Positions 7,803 to 15,903 of a stretch of 26,044 bases of DNA are shown piece by piece. The stretch is from a virus. The notes below the pieces were generated by a model. The model was given only the letters and a program-made list of their open reading frames with translations. It was not told where the DNA came from and searched no databases. Each line of letters starts with the position of its first letter. The stretch's first letter is position 1. Position numbers and translations under genes: made by a program. The stretch covers positions 1 to 26,044 of the IMG/VR virus record IMGVR_UViG_3300042346_000245. One strand, given 5' to 3'.

Positions 7803-8216
7803 TTATTTTTCTTTACGCATTCCGTAGAAAGCTCCTAGAGCCATTTTAATTCTTTCTTCTTTAGATTTTCCTGCGAACTTAGGATCGTCTGAATGAACGA
7901 AATCTCTAATTACTTCAGAAGCTGACATACCTGAAGTTAATTTTTCATCAAGTTCATCCGATTCCTTACGGAGTTTAGAAAAATCGGCTGATGTTAATTT
8001 TCCTTTTGGTTCAGCTACATCTAATTTTTTTTGTTTTCCGACCAATTCTTTGGACTCAGTTACCCCTACATTAATCAAACTTTTAGCAACTTCAATCCTT
8101 TCTTGTTCTATTGCATTAATAATTTTGTAAGCTAATGCTGATTCAATTTCTGCTTGCATATCAGCTACATTATTGTCAAATGCGTAATCAACAGAATTTC
8201 TAACCTTTTCGTTCAT
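7803..8216 (-). CDS. Prohead-core-like protein (gp67 position)
   Basis: A 137-residue helical, charged protein directly after the portal gene, where T4 has gp67. The N-terminal part (about 8-46) has the pattern of T4-like prohead internal proteins: a short helix, then an ALAYKIINAIEQERIEVAK segment. The C-terminal part, ASEVIRDFVHSDDPKFAGKS followed by KEERIKMALGAF, resembles a conserved tail I recall from other phage head-assembly proteins. No catalytic motif is seen. It probably belongs to the internal scaffold around the portal and would be trimmed by gp21. The TAGAGGAATTT ribosome site supports the ATG chosen. Confidence 0.65.
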   Translation of the reverse strand: MNEKVRNSVDYAFDNNVADMQAEIESALAYKIINAIEQERIEVAKSLINVGVTESKELVGKQKKLDVAEPKGKLTSADFSKLRKESDELDEKLTSGMSASEVIRDFVHSDDPKFAGKSKEERIKMALGAFYGMRKEK

Positions 8217-8253
8217 TTTAAATTCCTCTAAATTTATAAGTATTTATTATTTA

Positions 8254-9915
8254 TTATTTTACGTTATATGGATTACTAGGTTTCATTTGTTGCTCTTGAG
8301 GAGGGGCAGGTTCTTCTCCTGCGTTAATTTGCGCCTCTGGATTAGGATTTAATTCGTTTTGTAACTCAATAGCTTGTTGTTGAAGCATAATCTGCTTTTG
8401 TTGATCTTCTGATTGTTTTTCGAAATCTTCGGCAGATTCTTCGTCCATTTCTTTTTTCATTTCTGCCATTTCTATATCGTTGAATCTCAAAACATTCTCA
8501 GAAATCCATTTTTTAGAATAGTATTTGCCTGCGTATTGATCTATAATAGCAAGAATACCTAATCTTTCTTGCATTAATTCCGCTTCTTTTAATTCTACGA
8601 AATTATTATCTTTTATAAAATCGTAATAAACATCTTCTTTATATAATCCCCATTCTTCCTCAGTACAAACTCCTTTTAAAACTAGTTGTACTCTTAGAGC
8701 TTGATCGAATATTTCGGAAAATTTTCCTCTTATTTTATCAATAAATTTAGAGAATTTTAATTCGTCTCTAGTAATTTCTGTAGATCTTCCTATAGAAGTC
8801 GCTTGACTTGGATCTAATCTAGTTACAGGAACATTTAAAGATTTATATAATTTTCTTTCAAAATAATTTACATCTTCTAATTGACCTAAGTTCTGACCAG
8901 AAGGTAATGTAGTAATTTCTGTGGATTTTCCATCGCTTCTGCGAGGCATCCAGAAATCTTCCATCATAGAAAGATGTCTTCTATCGTCCCTAACTTCTCC
9001 TGTTTGAGCATCATAGACCAATTTATTTTTGTATTTGGTCATAATATCTTTGACGTATTGTTCTGCTTTAATTCTAGGAAGATTACCGACGTCAATATAA
9101 AAAATTCTTCTTTCTGGTGCTCTACTTAATCTATAGATAACCACGGCGTCTTCAATCATTCTTAATTGATTGAGAGGTTTAATTGCTTTGTGTAGGTATG
9201 ATAAAACCATACCTCTCTTAGAATCCATTAGCCCAGAATTAACATTAATTACGGAATCTGGGGCTATTTTAATACCAGCTACGGTAGAACTCATTGGACC
9301 GCTCATAATTCTTTCAGAATAAACAAAATATTCTTGAGTGGTCGTTATAATATCAATACCAGTATTAGTATCTTTTTGTTTTTTTACTTCTCTTACTTTC
9401 CTAATTTTTCTAGGATCTATATATCGTAATTCTTGAATTCCTTTTTGGGGAGATTCTATATCAACAATTAAATGATAAAATAACCTACCGTCTACATAAT
9501 ATCTACGAAATATATCAGAACCCATATTATCAAAATTTAATAATCTTAATATAGTTTTGAATTCTTCTTCTATAGCAGTTTTTATTTTATCTGGTTGTTT
9601 GAGATCGTCCATGATGATTTTGACACTTTTTCCAGTATCATCATGGACGATTGCTTCGTTTACTATATCATCAATAGCGGATTCAACTTCAGGCTGCATA
9701 GCCATTTCTCTATAACGAGTGATTAGCTCTACTTCGTTTTTAGCTGATCCGTCTAAATCAATAGCAGATGTTCCAAATTGTGCCGCAGAAGTAACAGTAA
9801 ATGCCCCATCCTCATTATTAGGCGGAGCAAATGATGGTTGTACTAATTGTTCGGCTTCATCTTCTTTCTTTCCGATTCTAAAACCAAAAAGATTGAATCT
9901 ACTTTTATCTGCCAT
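8254..9915 (-). CDS. 20: Portal vertex protein gp20
   Basis: The 553-residue product matches T4-like gp20, the dodecameric portal through which DNA is packaged and to which the neck attaches. Clear family segments are YREMAMQPEVESAIDDIVNE at about 68-87, the RYYVDGRLFYH segment (138-148), RYIDPRKIRKVREVKK (164-179) and FWMPRRSDGKSTEITTLPSG at 321-340, followed by a conserved YFERKLYKSLNVPVTRL segment (351-367). Length is close to T4 gp20 (524). The C-terminal tail is Gln/Glu/Pro-rich and probably disordered. The start has GAGGG seven bases upstream. It lies 31 bases after gp19. Confidence 0.95.
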   Translation of the reverse strand: MADKSRFNLFGFRIGKKEDEAEQLVQPSFAPPNNEDGAFTVTSAAQFGTSAIDLDGSAKNEVELITRYREMAMQPEVESAIDDIVNEAIVHDDTGKSVKIIMDDLKQPDKIKTAIEEEFKTILRLLNFDNMGSDIFRRYYVDGRLFYHLIVDIESPQKGIQELRYIDPRKIRKVREVKKQKDTNTGIDIITTTQEYFVYSERIMSGPMSSTVAGIKIAPDSVINVNSGLMDSKRGMVLSYLHKAIKPLNQLRMIEDAVVIYRLSRAPERRIFYIDVGNLPRIKAEQYVKDIMTKYKNKLVYDAQTGEVRDDRRHLSMMEDFWMPRRSDGKSTEITTLPSGQNLGQLEDVNYFERKLYKSLNVPVTRLDPSQATSIGRSTEITRDELKFSKFIDKIRGKFSEIFDQALRVQLVLKGVCTEEEWGLYKEDVYYDFIKDNNFVELKEAELMQERLGILAIIDQYAGKYYSKKWISENVLRFNDIEMAEMKKEMDEESAEDFEKQSEDQQKQIMLQQQAIELQNELNPNPEAQINAGEEPAPPQEQQMKPSNPYNVK

Positions 9916-9946
9916 ATAATTCCCTCTATAATATATTATTAATCAA

Positions 9947-10486
9947 TTAAGTCGTTATTCCTTCTCTTGTCCAATATTGCATAGCAAAAGTCACAGGAAA
10001 TTCCATAATAGCATTATTATTTCCCCAGTCTAATGGCATAGCGCCGATATCTATAGGAAAACATCCTGTCATTTTATAAGTAGCTATAGCTTTTTCACCA
10101 GTCTTACCATATTGAACTACAGTAGCGTCTTTTTGATAATCTATTGCTTTAACAAAACCGCCTGCTCTTGTATTTTTTGTATGAGAATTCAAAGAATCCA
10201 TCCAAGATTCTAATTTAGCTCTAGGACCTTTTCCGGCTTCAAAATCCCCTTCATCTACCAAAACGCTAACAGACCAATCTGCAAAATTTCTATTTCCCGC
10301 AAATTTAACCAATCTTCCAAAATAATAAGCTCCGACCATTGACATATTAGAACCTGGAATAGCAGTAGCTTTTGCTCTAATATTAAAATTATCCCCAGCC
10401 ATAGCGAAAGTAATTTCAAATAGGTTGGGTCTTGCACCATCTGCTGCCATTGATGTAATAAAATCGTTGACGTTAAATACCGCCAT
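9947..10486 (-). CDS. 19: Tail tube protein gp19
   Basis: A 179-residue protein matching the T4-like tail tube family, which polymerises into the hexameric inner tube. The N-terminus (VNDFITSMAADGARPNLFEI) and a late CFPIDIGAMPLDWGNNNAIM segment are family features; T4 gp19 is 163 residues. It is located between sheath and portal genes, as in T4. The start has AAGGAG 7 bases upstream, and a late promoter lies 26 bases upstream, allowing expression at a level independent of gp18. Confidence 0.93.
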   Translation of the reverse strand: MAVFNVNDFITSMAADGARPNLFEITFAMAGDNFNIRAKATAIPGSNMSMVGAYYFGRLVKFAGNRNFADWSVSVLVDEGDFEAGKGPRAKLESWMDSLNSHTKNTRAGGFVKAIDYQKDATVVQYGKTGEKAIATYKMTGCFPIDIGAMPLDWGNNNAIMEFPVTFAMQYWTREGITT

Positions 10487-10511
10487 AATTATTCTCCTTA
10501 AATGTTTTATA

Positions 10512-10519
10512 TATTTATA
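10512..10519 (-). promoter_or_regulatory. T4-type late promoter for gp19
   Basis: Minus-strand TATAAATA, 26 bases before the gp19 start and immediately following the intergenic hairpin at 10519-10543. This is the T4-like arrangement of a hairpin and then a new late promoter. Confidence 0.75.
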
Positions 10520-10543
10520 CGGCCAGGAAAAGCTCCTGGCCGT
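10519..10543 (-). terminator. Strong hairpin between gp18 and gp19
   Basis: ACGGCCAGGA and TCCTGGCCGT form a perfect 10-bp G+C-rich stem with a 5-base loop, 14 bases past the gp18 stop. On the minus strand it is followed by TATAAATA rather than a U-run, so it may act as a partial terminator or an mRNA 3' stabiliser. Confidence 0.6.
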
Positions 10544-10556
10544 TTATATTATTTGT

Positions 10557-13289
10557 TTATAGAACTAAAGTGTTAAAATCAACCCCAGATTTAGATGCTA
10601 TAAAATTCAATTGGATGAAATTAATAGATCTAGCTGGTTTAATATAGATGTCTGCAATAAATCCGTTAGTATCTATTACATAATCAGTATTATTACTTTC
10701 GTCGCAAACAACTCTAAAATCGTAAATACCTCTTCTGCCTTGAACTTCTCTCAAGAAAGGTTCTACAATAGAAACGAATCTTGCTCTTGTATAAGAATCA
10801 TTCATTTCAAACATTTGAAGTTTTGCTGCTCTGGAAATAGTTTTTTCTAGAGTTAAGAACAATCTTCTGACGTTTATTCTATCAAACGCGCTGACTTTAT
10901 TGTAAAGCATTTTATCGCCGAATAATAAAGTTCCTTCGCCGGTTTGATATATTACTGGATTAACGCCTTTTCTGTATAGAAGGTCTCTATTAGTTTTGTC
11001 AGCGTTCCAACCAAGCTTGGTTACGTTCATAATCTTTCCTCTATTGTATCCTGCTGGAGAATACCAAGGATCTTGATTTTTATCAGTTCTTGAACATAAA
11101 CCTGCAATATCGCCGTTTAAAGGAACCCAACGATAAATTTTCATTTTAGGATCATATTGGTATTTCCAATTATTATCCATAAACACGTAAGAAGAACTTA
11201 TACCTAAATCAGAAACATATTGTAGAATAGCATCAGATTCAAATCCGTCATTATCTATAACGTCTCCTGATTTTGGAGAAATAAACATAACACAATCTTT
11301 ACGCGGATTCACTACATTATCAAAAATATGATTCATCAAAGTTGTATTAGAACTATATCCACCAGTTAATACTAGATCATAATCATAATTTTCAGAAGAT
11401 TTTATAGCATCCCATCCATTAATTATTTTTGAAATATCTGTTGTAGAATCATATCCGCCATTGAAAGATGCATAATAGTTATCAGTTCCGGCGAAATTAA
11501 CCACTTGATCAATTTTTTTACCCCAAGTTAATTCCGTATTTTGAGGATCAATAAAATCTGAAGCGTATATGTAGTTGGAATATTCATTAATGTAATCAAC
11601 ATAATAATAGTTTCTTCCATTCGGACCTATTACATCAGAACCTTTCGATAATGCTACGAATTTTTCTAATATAGTGCCAGGGCTTCCTGTGAATAATCCT
11701 TTGCTATCTACAACAACGATATGTAATTCGTCATCTTGGCCGTAAATTTCATCAGAAGTATCAGAATAAATTCTATCCTGAACATACATAGAAGTTCCTG
11801 GAGCTTCGTCGAAAAGAGTAGAATAATCATAATCAGTTACAGGATCTTTCCAGATGCCAAATTTCGAAGCAGATGAACAAACGCTAACTTTAATAGAATC
11901 TCCCATTTTACCTGGATATTTTGCTACGAAAGGACCATACTTAGCATAAGCATCGTTATTAAATACGCCCTTTGAATTAAAGTCGTCGATATTTTTTATA
12001 TTTAAATCGCTGGTATAAGCTACTGACTTAAACGATATTCGTTCTCCAGCTGACACAGCAACAGGAAGAAAATCTTGTAATAGTATAGAAACGTTACTAG
12101 AATCGTTAGTAGCATCTAATACAGTACCAAGAAGAATTTCTGGAGATAATTTTGCAGTTGTATCATTACCGGTATAATCAGTTGGACCAGAAGTTCCTGA
12201 AATGGCTTGTTCTGCTTGAGCGCCCCAAATATATAATCCTTGGGTAGTACCGTTTCCAATCCAAGGAGTGTATGACGAGTTATTCGCTGCTAAAACCGTA
12301 AACTTATGGAAACCATTATTTGCAGAATCTGATCCTACAGTAGCAGTTACAGAACATCTATACCAATCATTTCCAACGGAAGTAATTGACGAATTGTTTG
12401 CGTAGTTTCTTGTTGTGCCGTAACTATAAGTATTACCCTGAACGCCAGAACCAGTTAATTTAAAATCAGCCTTGAATCCTATTGATGTTTTTAGGCTGTT
12501 TGTAAGTTCCATTCTTACGTTACTAATTCCGCCGGATGGTTTTAGATATACGGAATAGCAAATCGGTTTTGTACTATCTAAGGGATATCCTGTAACAACT
12601 CCGTTGTTTAGAATATATCCTTCTGTGGGTAAGATATTGGTTTGCGATGGCCCTTGAGAACGTTCAATAAAATGAGTTCCAAGTACAGATGTAGCTAAAA
12701 CTAGATCAGAATTAGAAGAAAGGTCTGGAGCTGAAGTGGCTGTAGTATTAGGAACTACAGTCGTACGACCTTTGTCCCAAGGACTAACATCAAATTTTTC
12801 TGTTCTAGTTAAGATGTTATTATAAGGATTTTTATAAACTAACATCTCAGGTATAACATTAGCAGTAAATGTATTATAACTTAAAGTAATGATATTTTCT
12901 TCTGTAGTAGCACCTAATATTGCAGCATTAGAAGAAGTTTTTCCTTGTTTTAATGTTGTATAAATTCCAGTTAATCCATAAGAATTTCTAGAATCATCGG
13001 AAGCTTCTCTAACAACATATAATAAGCTAGAGCTATATCCAAGAAAGTTTGAACAAGTGAAATAAGAACTTCCGATATCAGAAACTGCTAAATTGTTTGT
13101 AGGCGATCTGAATAAAGTATTTAATTGCCCTGAGCTGGATACTAAAGTTGGTTTGTGTACTGGACCCCAAGAAAATTCCCCAACGAATGCTCCTATCGTC
13201 GGAGATCCAGGAAGTACAGTTGATTGAGTTAAATCCAATTCGTTTATTACGATACCTGGACTAACTTGGTTTATAACATTTATAGCCAT
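10557..13289 (-). CDS. 18: Contractile tail sheath protein gp18 with inserted domain
   Basis: The N-terminus (SPGIVINELDLT at 10-21, FVGEFSWGPV at 35-44) and the C-terminal 120 residues (RRLFLTLEKTISRAAKLQMF, with RGIYDFRVVCDE further on) are clear T4-like gp18 sheath signatures. The protein is the contractile outer layer of the tail. At 910 residues it is far longer than T4 gp18 (659). Most of the extra length is a continuous insertion at about 155-378, described separately. After it, the sheath sequence resumes with AKYGPFVAKYPGKMGDSIKV at about 449-468. The start has an AAAGGAGAAG ribosome site. The gene is separated from gp17 by an unusually long gap of 468 bases and from gp19 by a hairpin and late promoter. 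Confidence 0.94.
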   Translation of the reverse strand: MAINVINQVSPGIVINELDLTQSTVLPGSPTIGAFVGEFSWGPVHKPTLVSSSGQLNTLFRSPTNNLAVSDIGSSYFTCSNFLGYSSSLLYVVREASDDSRNSYGLTGIYTTLKQGKTSSNAAILGATTEENIITLSYNTFTANVIPEMLVYKNPYNNILTRTEKFDVSPWDKGRTTVVPNTTATSAPDLSSNSDLVLATSVLGTHFIERSQGPSQTNILPTEGYILNNGVVTGYPLDSTKPICYSVYLKPSGGISNVRMELTNSLKTSIGFKADFKLTGSGVQGNTYSYGTTRNYANNSSITSVGNDWYRCSVTATVGSDSANNGFHKFTVLAANNSSYTPWIGNGTTQGLYIWGAQAEQAISGTSGPTDYTGNDTTAKLSPEILLGTVLDATNDSSNVSILLQDFLPVAVSAGERISFKSVAYTSDLNIKNIDDFNSKGVFNNDAYAKYGPFVAKYPGKMGDSIKVSVCSSASKFGIWKDPVTDYDYSTLFDEAPGTSMYVQDRIYSDTSDEIYGQDDELHIVVVDSKGLFTGSPGTILEKFVALSKGSDVIGPNGRNYYYVDYINEYSNYIYASDFIDPQNTELTWGKKIDQVVNFAGTDNYYASFNGGYDSTTDISKIINGWDAIKSSENYDYDLVLTGGYSSNTTLMNHIFDNVVNPRKDCVMFISPKSGDVIDNDGFESDAILQYVSDLGISSSYVFMDNNWKYQYDPKMKIYRWVPLNGDIAGLCSRTDKNQDPWYSPAGYNRGKIMNVTKLGWNADKTNRDLLYRKGVNPVIYQTGEGTLLFGDKMLYNKVSAFDRINVRRLFLTLEKTISRAAKLQMFEMNDSYTRARFVSIVEPFLREVQGRRGIYDFRVVCDESNNTDYVIDTNGFIADIYIKPARSINFIQLNFIASKSGVDFNTLVL
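12156..12827 (-). other. Carbohydrate-binding-like domain inserted in the tail sheath
   Basis: Residues about 155-378 of gp18 follow a module I recognise from many phage tail and fibre proteins. It begins with an ILTRTEKFDVSPWDKG-like opening (159-174), then CYSVYLKPSGG (244-254), SITSVGNDWYRCSV (301-314) and GLYIWGAQAE (351-360). This fold is a beta sandwich resembling carbohydrate-binding or LamG-like modules. It would project from the sheath surface. Boundaries are approximate and the ligand is unknown. Confidence 0.75.
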
Positions 13290-13363
13290 AAATCATCTTC
13301 TCCTTTATAAAAAAATGAATAAAATATACTAATATTATTTAGTAAAATGGACTTTTTAACGCC

Positions 13364-13371
13364 TATAAATA
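13364..13371 (+). promoter_or_regulatory. Plus-strand late-promoter octamer
   Basis: An exact TATAAATA on the strand opposite to the flanking genes. Expected initiation several bases downstream would fall at the edge of the structured stretch beginning near 13381. Chance occurrence in AT-rich DNA is possible. Confidence 0.4.
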
Positions 13372-13377
13372 ATATAA

Positions 13378-13540
13378 AATAAAGACGACTTGCGTTCGAT
13401 ATTTATCGTTCGAAAAATCTAGTACGCCACCGAAATACCTACCTTTCGGTCAAGAGGACCATTTTTGTATCCTTCCGTAGTCAATCGGTAAATCTTCCTA
13501 GACAGGGAAATTATTCGAAGGTCGAGATTTCCTATTGTCA
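13378..13540 (+). ncRNA. Candidate structured non-coding RNA
   Basis: This stretch is about 41% G+C by count, above its surroundings. It contains several possible stems: CCGAAA/TTTCGG (13430-13435 with 13444-13449), GGTC/GACC (13448-13451 with 13457-13460), CCTTC/GAAGG (13471-13475 with 13517-13521), and a long hairpin at 13501-13539 in which GACAGGGAAAT pairs with ATTTCCTATTGTC with small bulges. Some of these are mutually exclusive. The plus strand is proposed only because of the upstream TATAAATA. No known RNA family is recognised. Confidence 0.3.
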
Positions 13541-13680
13541 ATAAAAAAGAATATATATTTTAATGATTGTTCTGTGTGTTATTAAAATATGCCGCTGGGA
13601 TTAGCATAGCAGCAGTAAAAGGTACAGCCCAACCGCCTACTCCTATAATTAGGTTTGCTTACAGAAAATTCAAAATGGCT

Positions 13681-13748
13681 CCGTTTAGCATAAAAAGAGA
13701 ATACTTTGTCCGAGTCAGGGCATAGTATTCTCAATTCACCGTTTAGCA
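13681..13748. repeat. 10-base direct repeat flanking the terminator hairpin
   Basis: CCGTTTAGCA occurs exactly at 13681-13690 and 13739-13748, 58 bases apart, with the hairpin between the copies. It may be a protein-binding pair or the trace of a small insertion or duplication. Confidence 0.6.
13692..13732 (-). terminator. Intrinsic terminator after gp17
   Basis: On the minus strand GAGAATACT and AGTATTCTC form a 9-bp stem (13724-13732 with 13697-13705) with an 18-base loop, followed by a run of five T. It lies 26 bases past the gp17 stop and probably ends the gp13-gp17 transcript. Confidence 0.7.
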
Positions 13749-13757
13749 ACGATTTAA

Positions 13758-15464
13758 TTAAAACATAGTACCGTTATTATCAAAGAAAGAATTAAGAAAT
13801 TCATCATAAGAAGTTTTTGAACTACCGAAAACCCAAACAGAATCATCTTCTATGAAATGAGGAATTTCTTTTCCATTAGTTGGTGAAATAACAGGTAAGT
13901 TTTCTTCATCCGGTACTTCAAAATGTTCAGCTTGTAATTGTTTCCTTAGATCATGTTCTAATATATCTTTAAATACTTTTTGTGTAGATAACCATCCAAA
14001 CAAAACTAGAGTCATTGCTAAATCATCATTACAACCTTCTTCAGCTCTATATGATGGTCCTTCTTGAACAAATGTTGTTAATTCAGATATTGTTTCAAAA
14101 TCATTTAATACAAGTTTATCGTTTTCTATTAAAGTTTTTAACATTGAACAACCAATTCGTTTTACTAATGGAGTCATTTTAACTCCTGAGGCAGTATTTT
14201 TACCCCATTGTAAACAAATTTGTTGAGCTTTCTTATTACCTGATTTAACTCTAAATACGTTTTCGTATCCTAGATCTTCTATTAAAACGTCCGCAACTTG
14301 AGGAGTATTATTTATTTCAATTAATACATATGCATTATTAAAATATTCCGCGCTTGCTTTAATTATAGAAGGATATAATATTGTTGGTATAGCATTATTT
14401 CTATATACAGCAACTTGTTTATAAGGCATGCATGAAACATCAATAACAGAAAATGCAGAGTAATCTAAATTTTTACCTTCAGATACATCAACATTAATAA
14501 CATAGACGTGTTCTTTAGATTCTAATTTACCTGTATATTCATCATATGTTTCTTTTATAGGTTCTTCATAAACAATCATATCAGAATATTCTGTTAATTG
14601 TTCTTTATATGGTAAAGAAGCTAATTTTTCTCCAGCAATAAGAGTATTAGTTGAACCTAGGAATTCGCATTCAAATTCTTGATTCCATTGCCTCAAACTT
14701 GTATTTTTAATAGTTTGTTCTTTAAACTTTTCGTCTCTACCAGGAACCATCGACCAGTGAATACTAAAAGTATTATATTCGTTTCTTTTCGCTAGAGCAT
14801 CAGTCCACATTTTATAGAATAGATTCATACCGTTTGGAGTTGAAACGATAATCATCTTAGTAGTTTTACCTGATGATATTACAGGATAAACTGATGTAAA
14901 GAAATTTTCTGCTATACTATTAGGAACGAATCCAAATTCATCAAGGAATACTAGAGTAAAGGATCCTCCTCGAATAGCATTAGAAGAAGTTGCTGAGGCT
15001 AATACTTTCGAACCATTTTCTAATTCTACATTACGTTTGTTCCATACTTTAATTCCTTGCTGAAGCCACATAGGAAGATTTTCATATGCTAATTGATATC
15101 TATCTAAAATTTCCTGCGCAAGATCGCCTTTATTCGCAAGAATAGCAATATTTTGGTCTGGATTGAATAGAGATAACCATAAGATATAAGAAACAGAAGA
15201 AATTGTTTTTCCAACCTGACGAGGACATTTAACAATACTAAATCTATTATCATTAAATGTATTGATCATATCCCTTTGGAAATCCCACATATCAAAAGGA
15301 ATTACGCCTCTATCAACATGGACGATTTTTACATAATTTTCTATAAAGTATATTGGATCGTTAGAACATTTGATATATTCAGATAATTGTTCTTCGTTGA
15401 ATTCAAAACTGACGCCTTCTCTTTTTAATAGAGGATTGGCGCGATAGGAACTTTCTACTGTCAT
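13758..15464 (-). CDS. 17: Terminase large subunit gp17
   Basis: The 568-residue packaging motor protein has an N-terminal ATPase and a C-terminal nuclease. Walker A is VKCPRQVGKT at 78-87, Walker B is LVFLDE at 171-176 with Asp175 and catalytic Glu176, and the coupling motif is VSTPNG at 207-212. The RNase H-type nuclease begins with VINVDVSEG, giving a likely metal-binding Asp326. Length is near T4 gp17 (610). It docks on the portal gp20 and works with gp16. The ATG overlaps the gp16 stop as ATGA, showing translational coupling. No intron or inserted homing gene is visible. Confidence 0.95.
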   Translation of the reverse strand: MTVESSYRANPLLKREGVSFEFNEEQLSEYIKCSNDPIYFIENYVKIVHVDRGVIPFDMWDFQRDMINTFNDNRFSIVKCPRQVGKTISSVSYILWLSLFNPDQNIAILANKGDLAQEILDRYQLAYENLPMWLQQGIKVWNKRNVELENGSKVLASATSSNAIRGGSFTLVFLDEFGFVPNSIAENFFTSVYPVISSGKTTKMIIVSTPNGMNLFYKMWTDALAKRNEYNTFSIHWSMVPGRDEKFKEQTIKNTSLRQWNQEFECEFLGSTNTLIAGEKLASLPYKEQLTEYSDMIVYEEPIKETYDEYTGKLESKEHVYVINVDVSEGKNLDYSAFSVIDVSCMPYKQVAVYRNNAIPTILYPSIIKASAEYFNNAYVLIEINNTPQVADVLIEDLGYENVFRVKSGNKKAQQICLQWGKNTASGVKMTPLVKRIGCSMLKTLIENDKLVLNDFETISELTTFVQEGPSYRAEEGCNDDLAMTLVLFGWLSTQKVFKDILEHDLRKQLQAEHFEVPDEENLPVISPTNGKEIPHFIEDDSVWVFGSSKTSYDEFLNSFFDNNGTMF

Positions 15465-15898
15465 GGAGTAATATCCTTCGTTTTCAATTCTTTAACCATT
15501 TTAGCTAGTTCTGCAGTAGAACCAACAAACAAAGCATTTTTTATGGTTGTATTTTCTTTTGTTTTATGGTTAGTTATTTCGCGTATTTTTTTATGAAGGT
15601 CTATTACTTTTTCGTTAGCATCAACTACTGTTTTCAATAGAGTTGCGGCAACTTCAAAATCTCTTCCTCTTTCAGATTCTCGAGCTATAGATAGAATATC
15701 ATCAAGAGCATGTTTACCTTTTTCTATTAATTCGTCGAGGTTTTCTCTGGTTTTTTCGTAATCCGCTTTAAGATCTTTTTCTAAATCTTCAAATACTGCT
15801 GGAGCTGGATTATTATTTTCATAAATTGTTGGTACATTTTCTTCTTTAGAAGATTCCACATTGAAAAAATTCTCCATTTTTTCATCAAAAGTTTTCAT
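15461..15898 (-). CDS. 16: Terminase small subunit gp16
   Basis: The 145-residue helical protein lies directly before gp17. The central part, DYEKTRENLDELIEKGKHAL with SIARESERGRDFEVAATLL following, matches the coiled-coil core of T4 gp16, which forms rings that regulate gp17 ATPase and nuclease and select the DNA end for packaging. The N-terminal 40 residues are acidic and probably disordered; the C-terminal part is Lys-rich. Length is slightly below T4 gp16 (164). The ribosome site AGGAT precedes the ATG. Confidence 0.87.
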   Translation of the reverse strand: MKTFDEKMENFFNVESSKEENVPTIYENNNPAPAVFEDLEKDLKADYEKTRENLDELIEKGKHALDDILSIARESERGRDFEVAATLLKTVVDANEKVIDLHKKIREITNHKTKENTTIKNALFVGSTAELAKMVKELKTKDITP

Positions 15899-15903
15899 AA
15901 TAA

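Larger units (their letters stand above)
13290..13757. other. Long intergenic region between gp17 and gp18
   Basis: At 468 bases this is by far the longest gap in the window. It holds the gp18 ribosome site, an AT-rich left end with a small palindrome (TACTAA/TTAGTA, 13327-13344), a plus-strand TATAAATA (13364-13371), a structured G+C-richer stretch (13381-13540), a G+C-richer stretch with short open frames on both strands (about 13570-13690), and a terminator hairpin framed by a 10-base direct repeat. No tRNA is seen and no reading frame has a convincing start. Confidence 0.7.

Noticed and set aside
8231-8238. TATAAATT as a late promoter for the gp67-position gene
   Set aside because: One mismatch in the octamer and only about 15 bases from the start codon, so the evidence is too weak.
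9719-10850. Open frames opposite gp20 and gp18 and in another frame within gp19
   Set aside because: They lie entirely inside genes of known families and show no independent signals.
13302-13309. TATAAAGG as a late promoter for gp18
   Set aside because: It is only 13 bases from the start and overlaps the ribosome site, unlike the 26-40 base spacing of the other promoters.
13290-13757. tRNA or group I intron in the gp17-gp18 gap
   Set aside because: No cloverleaf with a proper T-arm is found on either strand, and gp17 and gp18 are both uninterrupted.
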